Assembly: GCA_900472605.1 (NCBI GenBank)
Contig: UCJD01000016.1
Span: forward strand, 1 to 57,342
Reading direction: 5' to 3'
DNA length: 57,342 bases
Source of the DNA: Hyphomicrobiales bacterium
GTDB taxonomy: Bacteria > Pseudomonadota > Alphaproteobacteria > Rhizobiales > Rhizobiaceae
Shown here: piece by piece, positions 1-8,041 of the stretch
Position numbering within the stretch: position 1 is the first letter of the stretch
Layout of the letters: every line of letters starts with the position of its first letter
Notes under the pieces: generated by a model
Told to the model about the DNA's origin: nothing
Databases searched by the model: none
The model's input: the letters and a program-made list of their open reading frames with translations, nothing else
Made by a program: the position numbers and the translations under genes

Positions 1-212
1 TCGGCGATCGGCTGGAAGCCGTCGCGGATCGCAGACAGCGTCGCACCCTCTTCGGAAATGAAGCTGACGCGGGTGAAGAACATGCCGGTCGAGAGATCGT
101 CGAACTGCGAGCTATCGACGATGTTGCAGCCCTTGTCGGCCAAATAGGTCGAAATCGCCGCCACGATGCCGCGCGTCGATTTGCAGGCTACCGTCAATAC
201 ATATTGCGTCAT
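1..212 (-). CDS. purU: Formyltetrahydrofolate deformylase, 5' end only
   Basis: Only the first ~70 codons lie in the window; the gene runs off the left edge. The visible protein begins MTQYVLTVACKSTRGIVAAI and continues with a pattern (DKGCNIVDSSQF, MFFTRVSF) typical of the N-terminal ACT domain of PurU, which hydrolyses 10-formyl-THF to formate and THF. The catalytic formyltransferase-like domain is outside the window, so the family call rests on the ACT part alone. The ATG at 212 is the natural start; the ATG at 219 is out of frame. The 157 bases to the next gene hold no ORF I trust and probably carry the promoter. Confidence 0.8.
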   Translation of the reverse strand, partial: MTQYVLTVACKSTRGIVAAISTYLADKGCNIVDSSQFDDLSTGMFFTRVSFISEEGATLSAIRDGFQPIA

Positions 213-369
213 GCGTCATATTCCTTGTTTAAGCGTCGGCCTTCTCGCATCGGCTGTCGAGCCTGCTTAGATCAAAGCGACATGGCCGATCAAGCACGAC
301 GCTCACGCCGCTGCACCTGTTTTATCGAGAACAGCGGCTGCTTCTTTCGCCGGCCCATCCCATCGACCG

Positions 370-1632
370 TCAGCTTACGGCAGTTCCTATTGGAGTCCGT
401 TCACTTTGCGTCGTGGAACCGCGTATCCCCGCCGTGTTGCCCTCGTTGAATTTGAGAAAGCCGACGAGAAGCCAGCCGAGGCCGGCGGTCTTCATGGAAA
501 AGATCGCGGTAGAGCCGATCATCAGGTTCAGGAACATGAAGAGCGACAGGGAATGGCAAAGGCGCTTCTGGTTCGGCGTCTGGCCGGCCGGATAGAAGGA
601 GACGAAGAGCCAGAACATGATCAGGCCGAAGATGGTGGCGCCGTAGGTGATATAGACGTAGCCGCTGTCGACGAAGGTGGTCGCCTTGTCGAGCTCCAAC
701 CCCATCGTCGCCGGCAGATCCATGGCGATGATGTTGCGAACCGTGCCGCTGATGCGGCCGACGAAATCGTCGTCATGGGCATTCGGCTTGAAGGCATGGA
801 TGATGAAGCCGACCATGACGATCCCAGGCATCATCAGGAAATTGAAGATCTTCGGAATGAAGGGATAGATGACATAGCCCATGGCGCTGACGATGGCGAA
901 GATCAGCATAGTGCGGGTGTCGTTGGTCACCAGAATGAGCACGATCGTGGTGACGAAGATGAGGCGATCGAACAGCGTGATGCGATTGGCGAAGCTTACG
1001 AGATAGATGACCATGACGCCGCAGAAATTGGCAAGCGACACCTGTTCGAGGAAGATCGAGGAGGAGCGGTGATCGATCAGGCCGAAGGAGAAACGCCCTT
1101 CGAAGCCGAGCGCGCCGCGAAACAGGCCGGCGTCGCTATAGGTTGCCGGGGGCACGCCGCGGGTGTTCTGGAAATACTCGGCCGGATGGACCAGCGCCAC
1201 ATAGGCCGGCGTCGAGATGATCTCGCAAACCAGCACGGCAAGAACCGTGACGCAGCAGATCTTGAAGGCAAGCCGCAGCGTTCGCTCGTTGCTCCAGCGG
1301 CCGAGCACGGTAAAGGCGAAGATGATCAAGACGTTGCGCAAATGATCGATATAGCCGGCCTTGTTGATGACCATCACGTAGACAGTCAGCACGATGGTCG
1401 CGAGGAGATAACCGAGAGGAATGATATCCTCCTCGAAGAGGCCTTTCTTCAGAATGTAGCCGAAGCTGTAGGCGAGGATCAGGATTTCGCTCATCACCAC
1501 GGCGGTTGGCGTCAGCGGCATGATGTTGTGATTGATGAAGGCAAGGATGGCGTTGTAGGTCACGCCGAGCACGCTGACGGCAAGGATGCTGTAGTCGATC
1601 GGCTCCTTAGCGGTCGTGCCCTTGCTTGCCAT
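370..1632 (-). CDS. Wzy/VpsF-like polysaccharide polymerase, integral membrane
   Basis: A 420-residue polytopic membrane protein with about ten to twelve hydrophobic segments spread along its length, as in O-antigen polymerase/ligase (Wzy, ExoQ) and VpsF-type polysaccharide biosynthesis proteins. A longer soluble loop (about residues 145-195, with the HPAEYF and GRFSFGLIDHRSSS stretches) resembles the periplasmic loop of that superfamily. The expected role is polymerising or transferring lipid-linked repeat units at the inner membrane. It starts 4 bases after the stop of the GH5 gene, so the two form an operon, and the Wzc-like gene facing them supports a polysaccharide role. The specific polymer cannot be read from sequence. 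Confidence 0.75.
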   Translation of the reverse strand: MASKGTTAKEPIDYSILAVSVLGVTYNAILAFINHNIMPLTPTAVVMSEILILAYSFGYILKKGLFEEDIIPLGYLLATIVLTVYVMVINKAGYIDHLRNVLIIFAFTVLGRWSNERTLRLAFKICCVTVLAVLVCEIISTPAYVALVHPAEYFQNTRGVPPATYSDAGLFRGALGFEGRFSFGLIDHRSSSIFLEQVSLANFCGVMVIYLVSFANRITLFDRLIFVTTIVLILVTNDTRTMLIFAIVSAMGYVIYPFIPKIFNFLMMPGIVMVGFIIHAFKPNAHDDDFVGRISGTVRNIIAMDLPATMGLELDKATTFVDSGYVYITYGATIFGLIMFWLFVSFYPAGQTPNQKRLCHSLSLFMFLNLMIGSTAIFSMKTAGLGWLLVGFLKFNEGNTAGIRGSTTQSERTPIGTAVS

Positions 1633-1636
1633 AGCC

Positions 1637-2698
1637 TCAATCCACCAGCGTCTTGCACTTGGCCTTGTCGGCAGCCGGTGCTCTGATCGCGTTTTCGAGC
1701 GCCGTCATCTGCTGGCGATCCTTGCCGCCGTGCGGCTGGACGTTCAGCGTCTCGGTCTCCGGCCACCAGTCGCCCGCCACCCAGTAGGTCCAGCCAAGCC
1801 AGACATCCGGGTTTGCCTGCATGTGGTTGAGCACGCGGCCAAGACCCGCCACGCAGGCCTTGTCCTGCGATACGCCGAACTCGCCGAGAAAGACGCGCGT
1901 GTCGTTCTTCTTCGCCCAGTCGGTCATTTCGGTCACCGCATTCAATGCGCTGTCGTTGCCGCTGCATTCGGCGTGCATGCCGGATGAATCCTGATCGAAA
2001 TACTGGTGCACCTCGTAGGCGTAATTCTTGCGGGGATCGCGAACGCCCAACATGACCGTGCCGTTGGCGCCACCCGGCGCATCCGCCTGCCAGGAATGGG
2101 CGCCGGTGAAGCGGGTGCCGGGAACGAGGATCAGGTTGTTGGCCCCCGTCGCGCGGATCGTGCGGATCGCGGCGTTGGCGGCCTTCAGCCAGGCATCGGC
2201 GCCGATGTCGTAAGGCTCGTTCATCAGGCCGAAGATCACATCTTCCTGATTGGAGAATTCGATCGCCAGCCGCGCCCAGAATTCCGCGAAGGCGGTGTCG
2301 GTGACCGGCGGCGTGCCGATCATCACCTTGTCATAGTGAGCGTAATTGTGCGGATCGAGAATGATGGTGAGGTGCTGTTTGCGTAAAAGCTCGACCGTAT
2401 CCTTCAACCGTTGCAGCTCGGCCTCGTCGAGCGGCTTGCCGAGTTCGGGCTGCAAACGCTCCCAGAGGAAGGGAAGGCGCACGGTGTTGAAGCCTTTCCT
2501 GGCGAAATAGGCGATGGTTTCCTCCGACGGGTAGGCATAGGCCTTGAAAACCTCGCCGCCGCGTTCGCCAAATTCGGCGCCGGAGAGATTGATGCCCTGC
2601 AGGCAGGTGCCCTGCGCGCTGGCCCCGCCGGCCTGGAGCAAGATCATTGCCAGCACGGCCGCCGCAAGGCGCCGCCGGAGGGAGGATTTGTCGCTCAT
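1637..2698 (-). CDS. Secreted glycoside hydrolase family 5 endoglucanase
   Basis: A 353-residue protein starting MSDKSSLRRR; an upstream in-frame ATG at 2737 would put 13 polar residues before the signal peptide and is less likely. Residues 8-29 form a signal peptide ending in ASAQ. GH5 landmarks are visible: RLPFLWERL near 74-82, the acid/base Glu161 in GLMNEPYD, the His-Tyr motif EVHQYF near 229-234 and the nucleophile Glu273 in LGEFGVS. It should cleave beta-1,4-glucan-like chains in the periplasm or outside. Cellulases of this kind often sit in cellulose or glucomannan synthesis loci, where they trim the product, and the neighbouring polymerase and Wzc-like genes fit that. Confidence 0.88.
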   Translation of the reverse strand: MSDKSSLRRRLAAAVLAMILLQAGGASAQGTCLQGINLSGAEFGERGGEVFKAYAYPSEETIAYFARKGFNTVRLPFLWERLQPELGKPLDEAELQRLKDTVELLRKQHLTIILDPHNYAHYDKVMIGTPPVTDTAFAEFWARLAIEFSNQEDVIFGLMNEPYDIGADAWLKAANAAIRTIRATGANNLILVPGTRFTGAHSWQADAPGGANGTVMLGVRDPRKNYAYEVHQYFDQDSSGMHAECSGNDSALNAVTEMTDWAKKNDTRVFLGEFGVSQDKACVAGLGRVLNHMQANPDVWLGWTYWVAGDWWPETETLNVQPHGGKDRQQMTALENAIRAPAADKAKCKTLVD

Positions 2699-2752
2699 TG
2701 ATACCGCTTCCCGGTTCGGCTGGTCGTTCGTCTTCATGCTATCCCGGCATCT

Positions 2753-2765
2753 TAACGGTCCGTTA
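2753..2765. promoter_or_regulatory. 13-bp perfect palindrome in divergent promoter region
   Basis: TAACGG-T-CCGTTA lies between the divergent GH5 and Wzc-like genes, about 65-75 bases from each start. Size and position suit a dimeric regulator controlling both directions. The regulator is unknown. Confidence 0.4.
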
Positions 2766-2829
2766 GCTAAGGATTTCTAAAGTCGAACGCACGCCGCCGG
2801 TATTTTAGAGGCGAGCAACGAGCGCGCGC

Positions 2830-4548
2830 ATGAACCAGTTTGACAGGAACAAGGTTGGCCGGCTGCCACAATGGCGCAGCTATGAGCCACCGAACACCGA
2901 GCCCAACAGGAGCGGCGCGCCCGGGCCGGTGCTGCGCCCGTCCGACTTCGTGCCCGCCAAGCCCGCGCCCGCCTCGCTGATCACAGACGCGGCTCCGCAG
3001 GAGCCAGTACCGCCAAGCCGTTCGAGACCAGTGGCACCCCTGCCCGCCGCCGAACCCGCGCCGACGCCTGAGCGAGCCGCACCGGCGCAACCGAGCGCCG
3101 ACGCTTCGCCACGATCCGCCACGACAGTCGCGCGCGAGGCGGCACCAGCGCCCTTTGCGACGCCGGTCGCGGCGCCCGTGATCGCGCCCGCCACTGCCCC
3201 CGCGCCGGAGCCGGGCGGCCCGCTGCTCGACACACGCTCGGCGATCCAGGCGATCTGGAGCAAGCGGCTGCTGATTCTTGGTCTCTCCGTGCTTGGCGCG
3301 TTTGCCGGGGCCGTCGTGCTGCCACTCTCGACGCAGAAATTCACGGCCAACACCACGCTCTATTTCGACCCGCGCCAGATCGGCCTCAACGATCCCAGCA
3401 CGCAGGCCTCTGGCCCCTCGCCCGAGATGATTTCGGCGATGATCGACAGCCAGGTGCAGATTCTGAGCTCCGGCAATGTCATGCGCCGCGTCGCCGATGC
3501 GATGAAGCTCGACCAGGACCCCGAATTCAACGCCGGCCGGGCCGATAGCGCCGCCGTCGTCAGCGCGCTGCAGAAGGCGCTCGTCATCACGCGACAGAGT
3601 TCGACCTACGTGGTCTCCATGGACGTCACCACCAAGAACGCCGAGAAATCGGCACGGCTGGCCAATCAGGTCGTGGCATCCTTCCTGCAGGAAGAAGACG
3701 GCGCCAGCACCGGGCTCTACCGGGATACCTCCACCACGCTCGACAGCCGCCTCACCGACCTTCGCCAGAAGGTTCAGGACGCCGAGCAGGCGGTGGAGAC
3801 CTACCGGGCCGACAACGACATGGCCTCGACGCAGAACGGATTGATCTCCGACCAGCGCCTGGCTTCGCTGAACACGCTGCTGGTGACGGCGCAGGACAAG
3901 ACGATCCAGGCCAAGGCGCGCGCGGATGCGGCCGCCAACCTGCGCTTCGAGGACGTGGTCGGCGGCACTTCGCAGGGCGGCGGCGTATCGACAGCGCTTG
4001 CGACGCTGCGCCAGCAATACTCGACGCAGGCCGCCATGGTCAGCAGCATGGAGAGCCAGATGGGCACGCGCCATCCGCGTCTGCAGGCGGCGCGTTCTTC
4101 GCTGACCAGCATCTCCGACCAGATCCGCAGCGAGTTGCAACGGCTGGCAAGCACGGCGCAGGGCGAATATCAGCAGGCGAAGAAGGCCGAAGACGCCGTC
4201 TCCAAGGAGCTCTCGGTTCAAAAGGCGCTGCAGGTCAATACCTCGGACAAACAGGTCGAGCTCAACGAATTGCAGCGCAAGGCGACCGCCGCGCGCGACA
4301 TCTACGAAACCGTGCTGAAGCGCTCCGGCCAGACCAGCGAAGAGCAGAGCCTTTCGCGAAGCAATGTCCGCGTGATCTCCGAGGCAGAGCCGCCGCTGAA
4401 GGCCAACGGGCCGGGCAAGACGGCGCTGCTGATCGCCGGTATTCTAGGCGGCTTCCTTGCCGGCTTTCTGGCCGGCGCCGGCTTCGCCATCATCGCCAGC
4501 CTTTTGGCCCACCCGACGTTTCGCGGCTATTTCCGCAAGCCGGCCTAG
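2830..4548 (+). CDS. Wzc/GumC-like polysaccharide chain-length and export protein without kinase domain
   Basis: A 572-residue protein. Residues 1-130 are Pro/Ala-rich and probably disordered and cytoplasmic. A transmembrane segment at about 147-165 is followed by a Wzz-type periplasmic region (LYFDPRQIGLN...), long coiled coils (about 290-500, many Gln/Glu/Arg heptads) and a C-terminal membrane segment at about 535-562 with Gly/Ala-rich helices. This is the polysaccharide co-polymerase layout; the cytoplasmic BY-kinase domain with Walker motifs is absent. The protein should control chain length and link polymerase to the outer-membrane exporter. It faces the GH5-polymerase operon. The long Pro-rich N-terminus is unusual for the family. 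Confidence 0.8.
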   Translation: MNQFDRNKVGRLPQWRSYEPPNTEPNRSGAPGPVLRPSDFVPAKPAPASLITDAAPQEPVPPSRSRPVAPLPAAEPAPTPERAAPAQPSADASPRSATTVAREAAPAPFATPVAAPVIAPATAPAPEPGGPLLDTRSAIQAIWSKRLLILGLSVLGAFAGAVVLPLSTQKFTANTTLYFDPRQIGLNDPSTQASGPSPEMISAMIDSQVQILSSGNVMRRVADAMKLDQDPEFNAGRADSAAVVSALQKALVITRQSSTYVVSMDVTTKNAEKSARLANQVVASFLQEEDGASTGLYRDTSTTLDSRLTDLRQKVQDAEQAVETYRADNDMASTQNGLISDQRLASLNTLLVTAQDKTIQAKARADAAANLRFEDVVGGTSQGGGVSTALATLRQQYSTQAAMVSSMESQMGTRHPRLQAARSSLTSISDQIRSELQRLASTAQGEYQQAKKAEDAVSKELSVQKALQVNTSDKQVELNELQRKATAARDIYETVLKRSGQTSEEQSLSRSNVRVISEAEPPLKANGPGKTALLIAGILGGFLAGFLAGAGFAIIASLLAHPTFRGYFRKPA

Positions 4549-4677
4549 ATGTAGACCCTACACCGGCTCCCAGGTCACGATTGCGGGATTGGCGCGTGCT
4601 TTCGCTTGATGCGCAATAACGGCATGCTTACATCCAGGGCGTTGATAAGGAGACCGGCAAACGGCCGGAGGGAATTG

Positions 4678-5019
4678 ATGCGGCTCGGAAATTTCGAAAA
4701 AATCGTTTTGGTAGCGCTGACGCTTTCGAGCGGCATCCTGCCGGCGCCGGCCTTTTCGACAGACTGGGGGCGCGCCGGCCAGGGCCGGGTGCAATCGGCC
4801 TATCCCTATGCCAACCTGCCGGGCGTCAAGGCGCCCACCGACCCGTCGCTGGAGCCGAAGCTGACCTGCCGCACCGAGACGCAGTTTGTGCGCCGACGCT
4901 ACGACGAGATCTTTCGCTCCGGCGGCATGCCGATGACGGTTTATGTGTGCGACCGCGACGGCGTGATTTCCTCCGGCAGCCAGGTGCCGCTGCGCGGCCA
5001 TTACCAGCCCGTCCGCTAA
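4678..5019 (+). CDS. Small secreted protein of unknown function
   Basis: The start chosen is the ATG at 4678, which follows a GGAGGG ribosome-binding sequence and opens directly into a signal peptide (IVLVALTLSSGILPAPAFS). The first in-frame ATG at 4606 would place polar residues before it. The mature part is about 85 residues with two cysteines (LTCRTE and VYVCDR) that could form one disulfide. I do not recognise the family. It is a single gene between the polysaccharide locus and the sigma-factor pair. Confidence 0.6.
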   Translation: MRLGNFEKIVLVALTLSSGILPAPAFSTDWGRAGQGRVQSAYPYANLPGVKAPTDPSLEPKLTCRTETQFVRRRYDEIFRSGGMPMTVYVCDRDGVISSGSQVPLRGHYQPVR

Positions 5020-5116
5020 AACGGCCCCTTCCTCATTCATCATGCCTCGGCTGCCGCCCGCGACGCTTTTTAAGCAATGCGGCCTTGCGAGGTCGGCGAA
5101 ATATTTCCAAGGTCCG

Positions 5117-5142
5117 GTAACAACGGCGTGTGCCCGTTCGTA
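5117..5142 (+). promoter_or_regulatory. Candidate autoregulatory ECF sigma promoter
   Basis: GTAACA at 5117-5122 and CGTA at 5139-5142 are separated by exactly 16 bases, immediately upstream of the sigma-factor gene (start 5157). ECF promoters typically have an AAC-containing -35 and a CGT-type -10, and SigF/NrsF-type promoters are reported with GTAAC-like -35 boxes. Reading this as self-regulation is inference. The leader would be short: the start codon lies 15 bases after the -10. Confidence 0.5.
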
Positions 5143-5156
5143 GAGGATGATGTCGG

Positions 5157-5744
5157 GTGAATTATTCGGCGCGTGAGGAAGAATGGGCAGACTGGATGCG
5201 GCGGGCGCTTGATGGCGACGCGCAGGCCTATCAGCGCTTTCTGCTCGCGGTGACGCCGCATTTGCGCGCCATGGCCCGGCGGCGCTTCGAACAGTTCGGC
5301 GCGCCGACGAACGAGGCGGAAGATGTCGTGCAGGAAGTGCTGCTCGCCGTGCATTTGAAACGTGGCACCTGGGATCCGGCGCGGCCGATCGGACCGTGGC
5401 TGTCGGCCATCGTGCGCAACAAGCTGATCGACAGCCTGCGCCGGCGCGGACGGCATGTGAATGTACCGATCGAGGATGTGATGGAAACGATTGCGGGCCA
5501 CGAACAGGCAGATGATGCCATGGATCGCCTCGACGCCATCCACCTCCTGGACCGGCTGAAGGATCCGCAGCGCGACATCGTTCGGTCGATTTCGATCGGC
5601 GGCGCGGGGATCCGGGAGACGGCGGAGCGGCTGAGGATGAGCGAGGGTGCGGTGCGCGTCGCGCTGCATCGCGCGCTGAAGAAGCTTGCCGCCTTTTATC
5701 GCGGCGAGACAGACTATCGGAGTGGACCTGGTGAAGACGAATGA
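5157..5744 (+). CDS. ECF RNA polymerase sigma factor, SigF-like
   Basis: A 195-residue protein from a GTG start. Sigma region 2 is clear (ALDGDAQAYQRF, then NEAEDVVQEVLLAVH and PWLSAIVRNKLIDSLRRRGR). Region 4 carries the helix-turn-helix IRETAERLRMSEGAVRVALHRALKKLA. The stop overlaps the start region of the next gene, a DUF1109/NrsF protein, the usual partner anti-sigma factor. In Caulobacter the equivalent pair responds to metal or oxidative stress. The promoter-like sequence just upstream suggests autoregulation. Assignment to the SigF-like subgroup depends on the NrsF neighbour. Confidence 0.88.
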   Translation: MNYSAREEEWADWMRRALDGDAQAYQRFLLAVTPHLRAMARRRFEQFGAPTNEAEDVVQEVLLAVHLKRGTWDPARPIGPWLSAIVRNKLIDSLRRRGRHVNVPIEDVMETIAGHEQADDAMDRLDAIHLLDRLKDPQRDIVRSISIGGAGIRETAERLRMSEGAVRVALHRALKKLAAFYRGETDYRSGPGEDE

Positions 5745-6366
5745 GCTGATCAGCCTGTTGGCCGAGGATGCCCCTGTCAGGATGCGGCTGGGGCGTGCAG
5801 TAACGGTGGCGCTTGTCTCTGGCATCGTCGCTTCGGCGCTGATCCTGGTATTCGCAATCGGCATCCGCCATGACATCGCAAGCATGGTGGGAACCATCCG
5901 TGTGCCGTTCAAGGTGGGTCTGATGCTGGTGCTCGCCATTCTCGCATCGGCGATCGTCTTTCGCATCGGCCGCCCTGACGTTCCCGTCAGGCCCGCTGCA
6001 TGGGCGCTGCTGGCACCGACAAGCGTGCTTGCGGCCGCCGTCCTTGTCGAGCTCGTGGTGCTGCCACGGGACCTGTGGGAACCGCAGATGATGGGGCACA
6101 ATGCGGCCTACTGCCTGATGTTCATCCCGCTTCTGTCGATCGCGCCGCTTGCAGGATTCATCCTGGCGCTCCGGGCCGGTGCACCGCGTCGGCCGGCGCT
6201 AGCGGGTGCCGCAGCCGGGTTTGCCGCCAGTGCCATCGCCTCGGCGCTCTACGCCTGGCATTGCGTCGACGACAGCCCGCTCTTCGTCGCCACATGGTAC
6301 ACGATCGCGATGGCCGCCGTGACCGCCATCGGCGCCGCGCTCGGCCGTCGCTATCTCAGATGGTGA
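5731..6366 (+). CDS. nrsF: NrsF-family (DUF1109) membrane anti-sigma factor
   Basis: A 211-residue protein with six predicted membrane helices after a short cytoplasmic N-terminus (KTNELISLLAEDAPVRMRLG). The conserved cysteine motif WHCVDDSP sits near residue 170; Cys-x-x-Asp-Ser-Pro motifs are the signature of NrsF, which releases its sigma factor when these cysteines sense stress. Two GTG starts are possible (5722 and 5731); 5731 matches the family's usual M-K-T-x-x-L-I opening. The start overlaps the sigma gene by 14 bases, so the two are translationally coupled. Confidence 0.85.
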   Translation: MKTNELISLLAEDAPVRMRLGRAVTVALVSGIVASALILVFAIGIRHDIASMVGTIRVPFKVGLMLVLAILASAIVFRIGRPDVPVRPAAWALLAPTSVLAAAVLVELVVLPRDLWEPQMMGHNAAYCLMFIPLLSIAPLAGFILALRAGAPRRPALAGAAAGFAASAIASALYAWHCVDDSPLFVATWYTIAMAAVTAIGAALGRRYLRW

Positions 6367-6412
6367 TGATCAAACGGCGGCACGAACTGCCACCTGTTCG
6401 CAGGATTGCCAG

Positions 6413-6628
6413 CTAGCTGCCATTGGCGACGTCGCCATCGACCGCCTGCTGCTGCGTCGCCTTTGGCCCGACCGGCTGCGCCACGTCGTCGATCCCGTGC
6501 CTCGTGCCATAGCTCATGACAGCGCAAGCGACGATCAGGGCCATGAGCAGGCAGGCAAGCACGCCCGTCAGATCGACCCGCAGCGTGGACCCGCGGCCAT
6601 TATCGGAAGAAGACGTCACGTTCGTCAT
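6413..6628 (-). CDS. Small single-helix membrane protein, unknown
   Basis: 71 residues: a polar N-terminus (MTNVTSSSDNGRG), one hydrophobic segment (about residues 19-42, LTGVLACLLMALIVACAVMS) and a polar tail. A GAGGGG sequence lies about 12 bases before the ATG, a little far for a ribosome site. The gene converges on nrsF. I do not recognise a family; a short uncharacterised membrane protein is the most I can say, and it could still be a chance ORF. Confidence 0.45.
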   Translation of the reverse strand: MTNVTSSSDNGRGSTLRVDLTGVLACLLMALIVACAVMSYGTRHGIDDVAQPVGPKATQQQAVDGDVANGS

Positions 6629-6869
6629 GCAGCAGCCGGCCCCTCGAATACTATCGATGAATATCGTCGCCCTCCCAGCGGAGCGAGCTAAGCATCATTC
6701 GAACAGGATGGAAAGAGATTGGGGCTTATCTAAGGGACCGATTGCTCAACAATACTTGCGAGAGTTGCATGAAAACATACATCTGCGGGTAGAGATAGAA
6801 ATAGGCGTATAGGGACTTGCGGTGGGGCAGTAACGCACGGGTGTTGGCGCAGCAATGACACGCCTGCGT

Positions 6870-7157
6870 TCAGCGCGTACCGTCCACCAGAGCCCTGCGC
6901 ACGGCATCCGGTTCCTTTTCAATTACCTTCAACAATGCCGCAGCTGGACCACTGATGCGTCGCTGACCTTGCTCCCACTTGCGGTAGCCGGAGAGGCTCA
7001 TACCCATCAACGGCGCCATCTGAGCTTGGGTGAGCTTCACCCTTTCACGCACCTCGCGGGGATCGAGAGGAGCATGAACGACAGCTGGCCCTTCGCCCTT
7101 TGCATGGGCGAGAGCTTCTTCAAGAGACTGAATAAGATCGTCTGCGAAATCTGTCAT
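6870..7157 (-). CDS. HigA-like XRE-family antitoxin
   Basis: A 95-residue protein starting MTDFADDLIQSLEEAL; the ORF extends upstream, but those codons lie inside the ancestral toxin frame. The C-terminal half is a helix-turn-helix (LTQAQMAPLMGMSLSGYRKWEQGQRRISG), as in antitoxins of RelE/HigB-type toxins with toxin-first order. It would neutralise the toxin and repress the operon, probably through the palindrome at 7518-7532. The antitoxin is intact while its toxin partner is frameshifted. Confidence 0.85.
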   Translation of the reverse strand: MTDFADDLIQSLEEALAHAKGEGPAVVHAPLDPREVRERVKLTQAQMAPLMGMSLSGYRKWEQGQRRISGPAAALLKVIEKEPDAVRRALVDGTR

Positions 7158-7173
7158 TTTCGTCTCATCTCCG

Positions 7174-7511
7174 TCATTTCGTTTGCCGCGCGGCTGCCTT
7201 GAGAGCCGAGGCCAAGGCGGAAACAATCCGTTTCTCGTCCGGCGTCATGTCGGTCTTGGCGTTCTTCGCGTAGGCAAGCAGAGCATAAAGCGGCATCGTT
7301 CATCGAGATAGTAATAGATGATCCGGGCGCCGCCTCGTTTTCCTCGTCCGGACGTCGCAAAGCGCAACTTGCGAACGCCGCCGGTGCCCGGAATTTCGTC
7401 CCCAGCAAGAGGATTTTCCGCGAGAAAGTCTATCAGATCCCGCTTCTCTTCCTCGCTGAACAGTTTTTCGGCTTGTCGGGTGAAGGTCGGAGTCTCTGCA
7501 ACAGTCTGCAT
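7174..7511 (-). pseudogene. RelE/HigB-type toxin gene, frameshifted
   Basis: From ATG 7511 the frame reads MQTVAETPTFTRQAEKLFSE through ARIIYYYLDER, a RelE/HigB-like toxin core. It then drifts into CRFMLCLPTRRTPRPT and stops at 7245. In the neighbouring frame the expected ending follows directly: PLYALLAYAKNAKTDMTP, then DEKRIVSALASALKAA, with a stop at 7174-7176, 16 bases before the antitoxin ATG. One missing base at about 7295-7300 explains both. The full protein would be about 112 residues. The lost part is the region that carries catalytic residues in RelE relatives, so the toxin is probably inactive unless this is a sequencing error. Confidence 0.82.
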
Positions 7512-7517
7512 GAAGTG

Positions 7518-7532
7518 TACCCCATTGGGTTA
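7518..7532. promoter_or_regulatory. Imperfect palindrome, candidate antitoxin operator
   Basis: On the minus strand TAACCC-AAT-GGGGTA lies 6 bases upstream of the toxin ATG, with one mismatched pair. The position suits autoregulation by the HigA-like protein. Confidence 0.4.
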
Positions 7533-7670
7533 TCACTTTCAAGATAATCAACTATTCGTCAGGCACGCGAAGAGCCCGCTCAAATTCGCATTAATCCAGA
7601 ATACTGCGGATTGCCGTTGGCATCCGGCAGCGACAGTGGGAAAGCCCGGATTCAATAAGCCTGGAGTAAA

Positions 7671-7693
7671 AAAGACAAGCCCCGTGAGGGCTT
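7671..7693 (-). terminator. Rho-independent terminator downstream of tRNA-Leu
   Basis: Read on the minus strand: AAGCCC, loop TCACG, GGGCTT, then GTC and a run of six T. It lies about 80 bases beyond the tRNA 3' end and is the natural end of that transcript. Confidence 0.65.
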
Positions 7694-7742
7694 CCGGTGA
7701 AACGGAAAGCCTATAGAAGATACTTGCTAAGTCTTGAAATAG

Positions 7743-7764
7743 TTGAGAAATCTATGTTTCTCAA
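7743..7764. repeat. 8-bp inverted repeat beside tRNA-Leu 3' end
   Basis: TTGAGAAA and TTTCTCAA are separated by 6 bases, starting 8 bases beyond the tRNA CCA end. It may act in 3' processing or as a weak terminator; it could also mark an insertion junction. Function is not shown. Confidence 0.5.
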
Positions 7765-7771
7765 AATGGAA

Positions 7772-7858
7772 TGGTGCCCAGAAGAGGACTCGAACCTCCA
7801 CACCCTTTCGGGTACCAGCACCTGAAGCTGGCGCGTCTACCAATTCCGCCATCTGGGC
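7772..7858 (-). tRNA. tRNA-Leu (anticodon CAG)
   Basis: An 87-base cloverleaf with the long variable arm of leucine tRNAs. The acceptor stem pairs GCCCAGA with TCTGGGC, followed by A-CCA encoded in the DNA. The anticodon stem CCAGC/GCTGG encloses the loop TTCAGGT, giving anticodon CAG. The variable arm is formed by ACCCGAAAGGGT, and the T arm contains GGTTCGAGTCC. It reads CTG codons. Confidence 0.95.
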
Positions 7859-8041
7859 GACGGAGAGCCATGTACGGGGGTGGCCCGTTGGTGTCAACAG
7901 GGTTTTTGAAGTTTTTCTGACACCACGCAAAAAAGTCTTGGGGCAAGGCCGGGAAAGGTGGGTTTTTGGCGATCGGGGAATTCGGGCGGTGCCAAGAAGG
8001 CGTGGGCGCACTATATGTCACCTCAGCAAAAGGATGGTGAG

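Noticed and set aside
406..1686. A 426-codon plus-strand ORF opposite the polymerase gene
   Set aside because: His/Asp/Glu/Gly-rich product without domains; the minus-strand frame is a coherent membrane protein.
6516..6812. 98-codon plus-strand ORF antisense to the small membrane protein gene
   Set aside because: No ribosome site, no family, and mixed composition; I could not support it.
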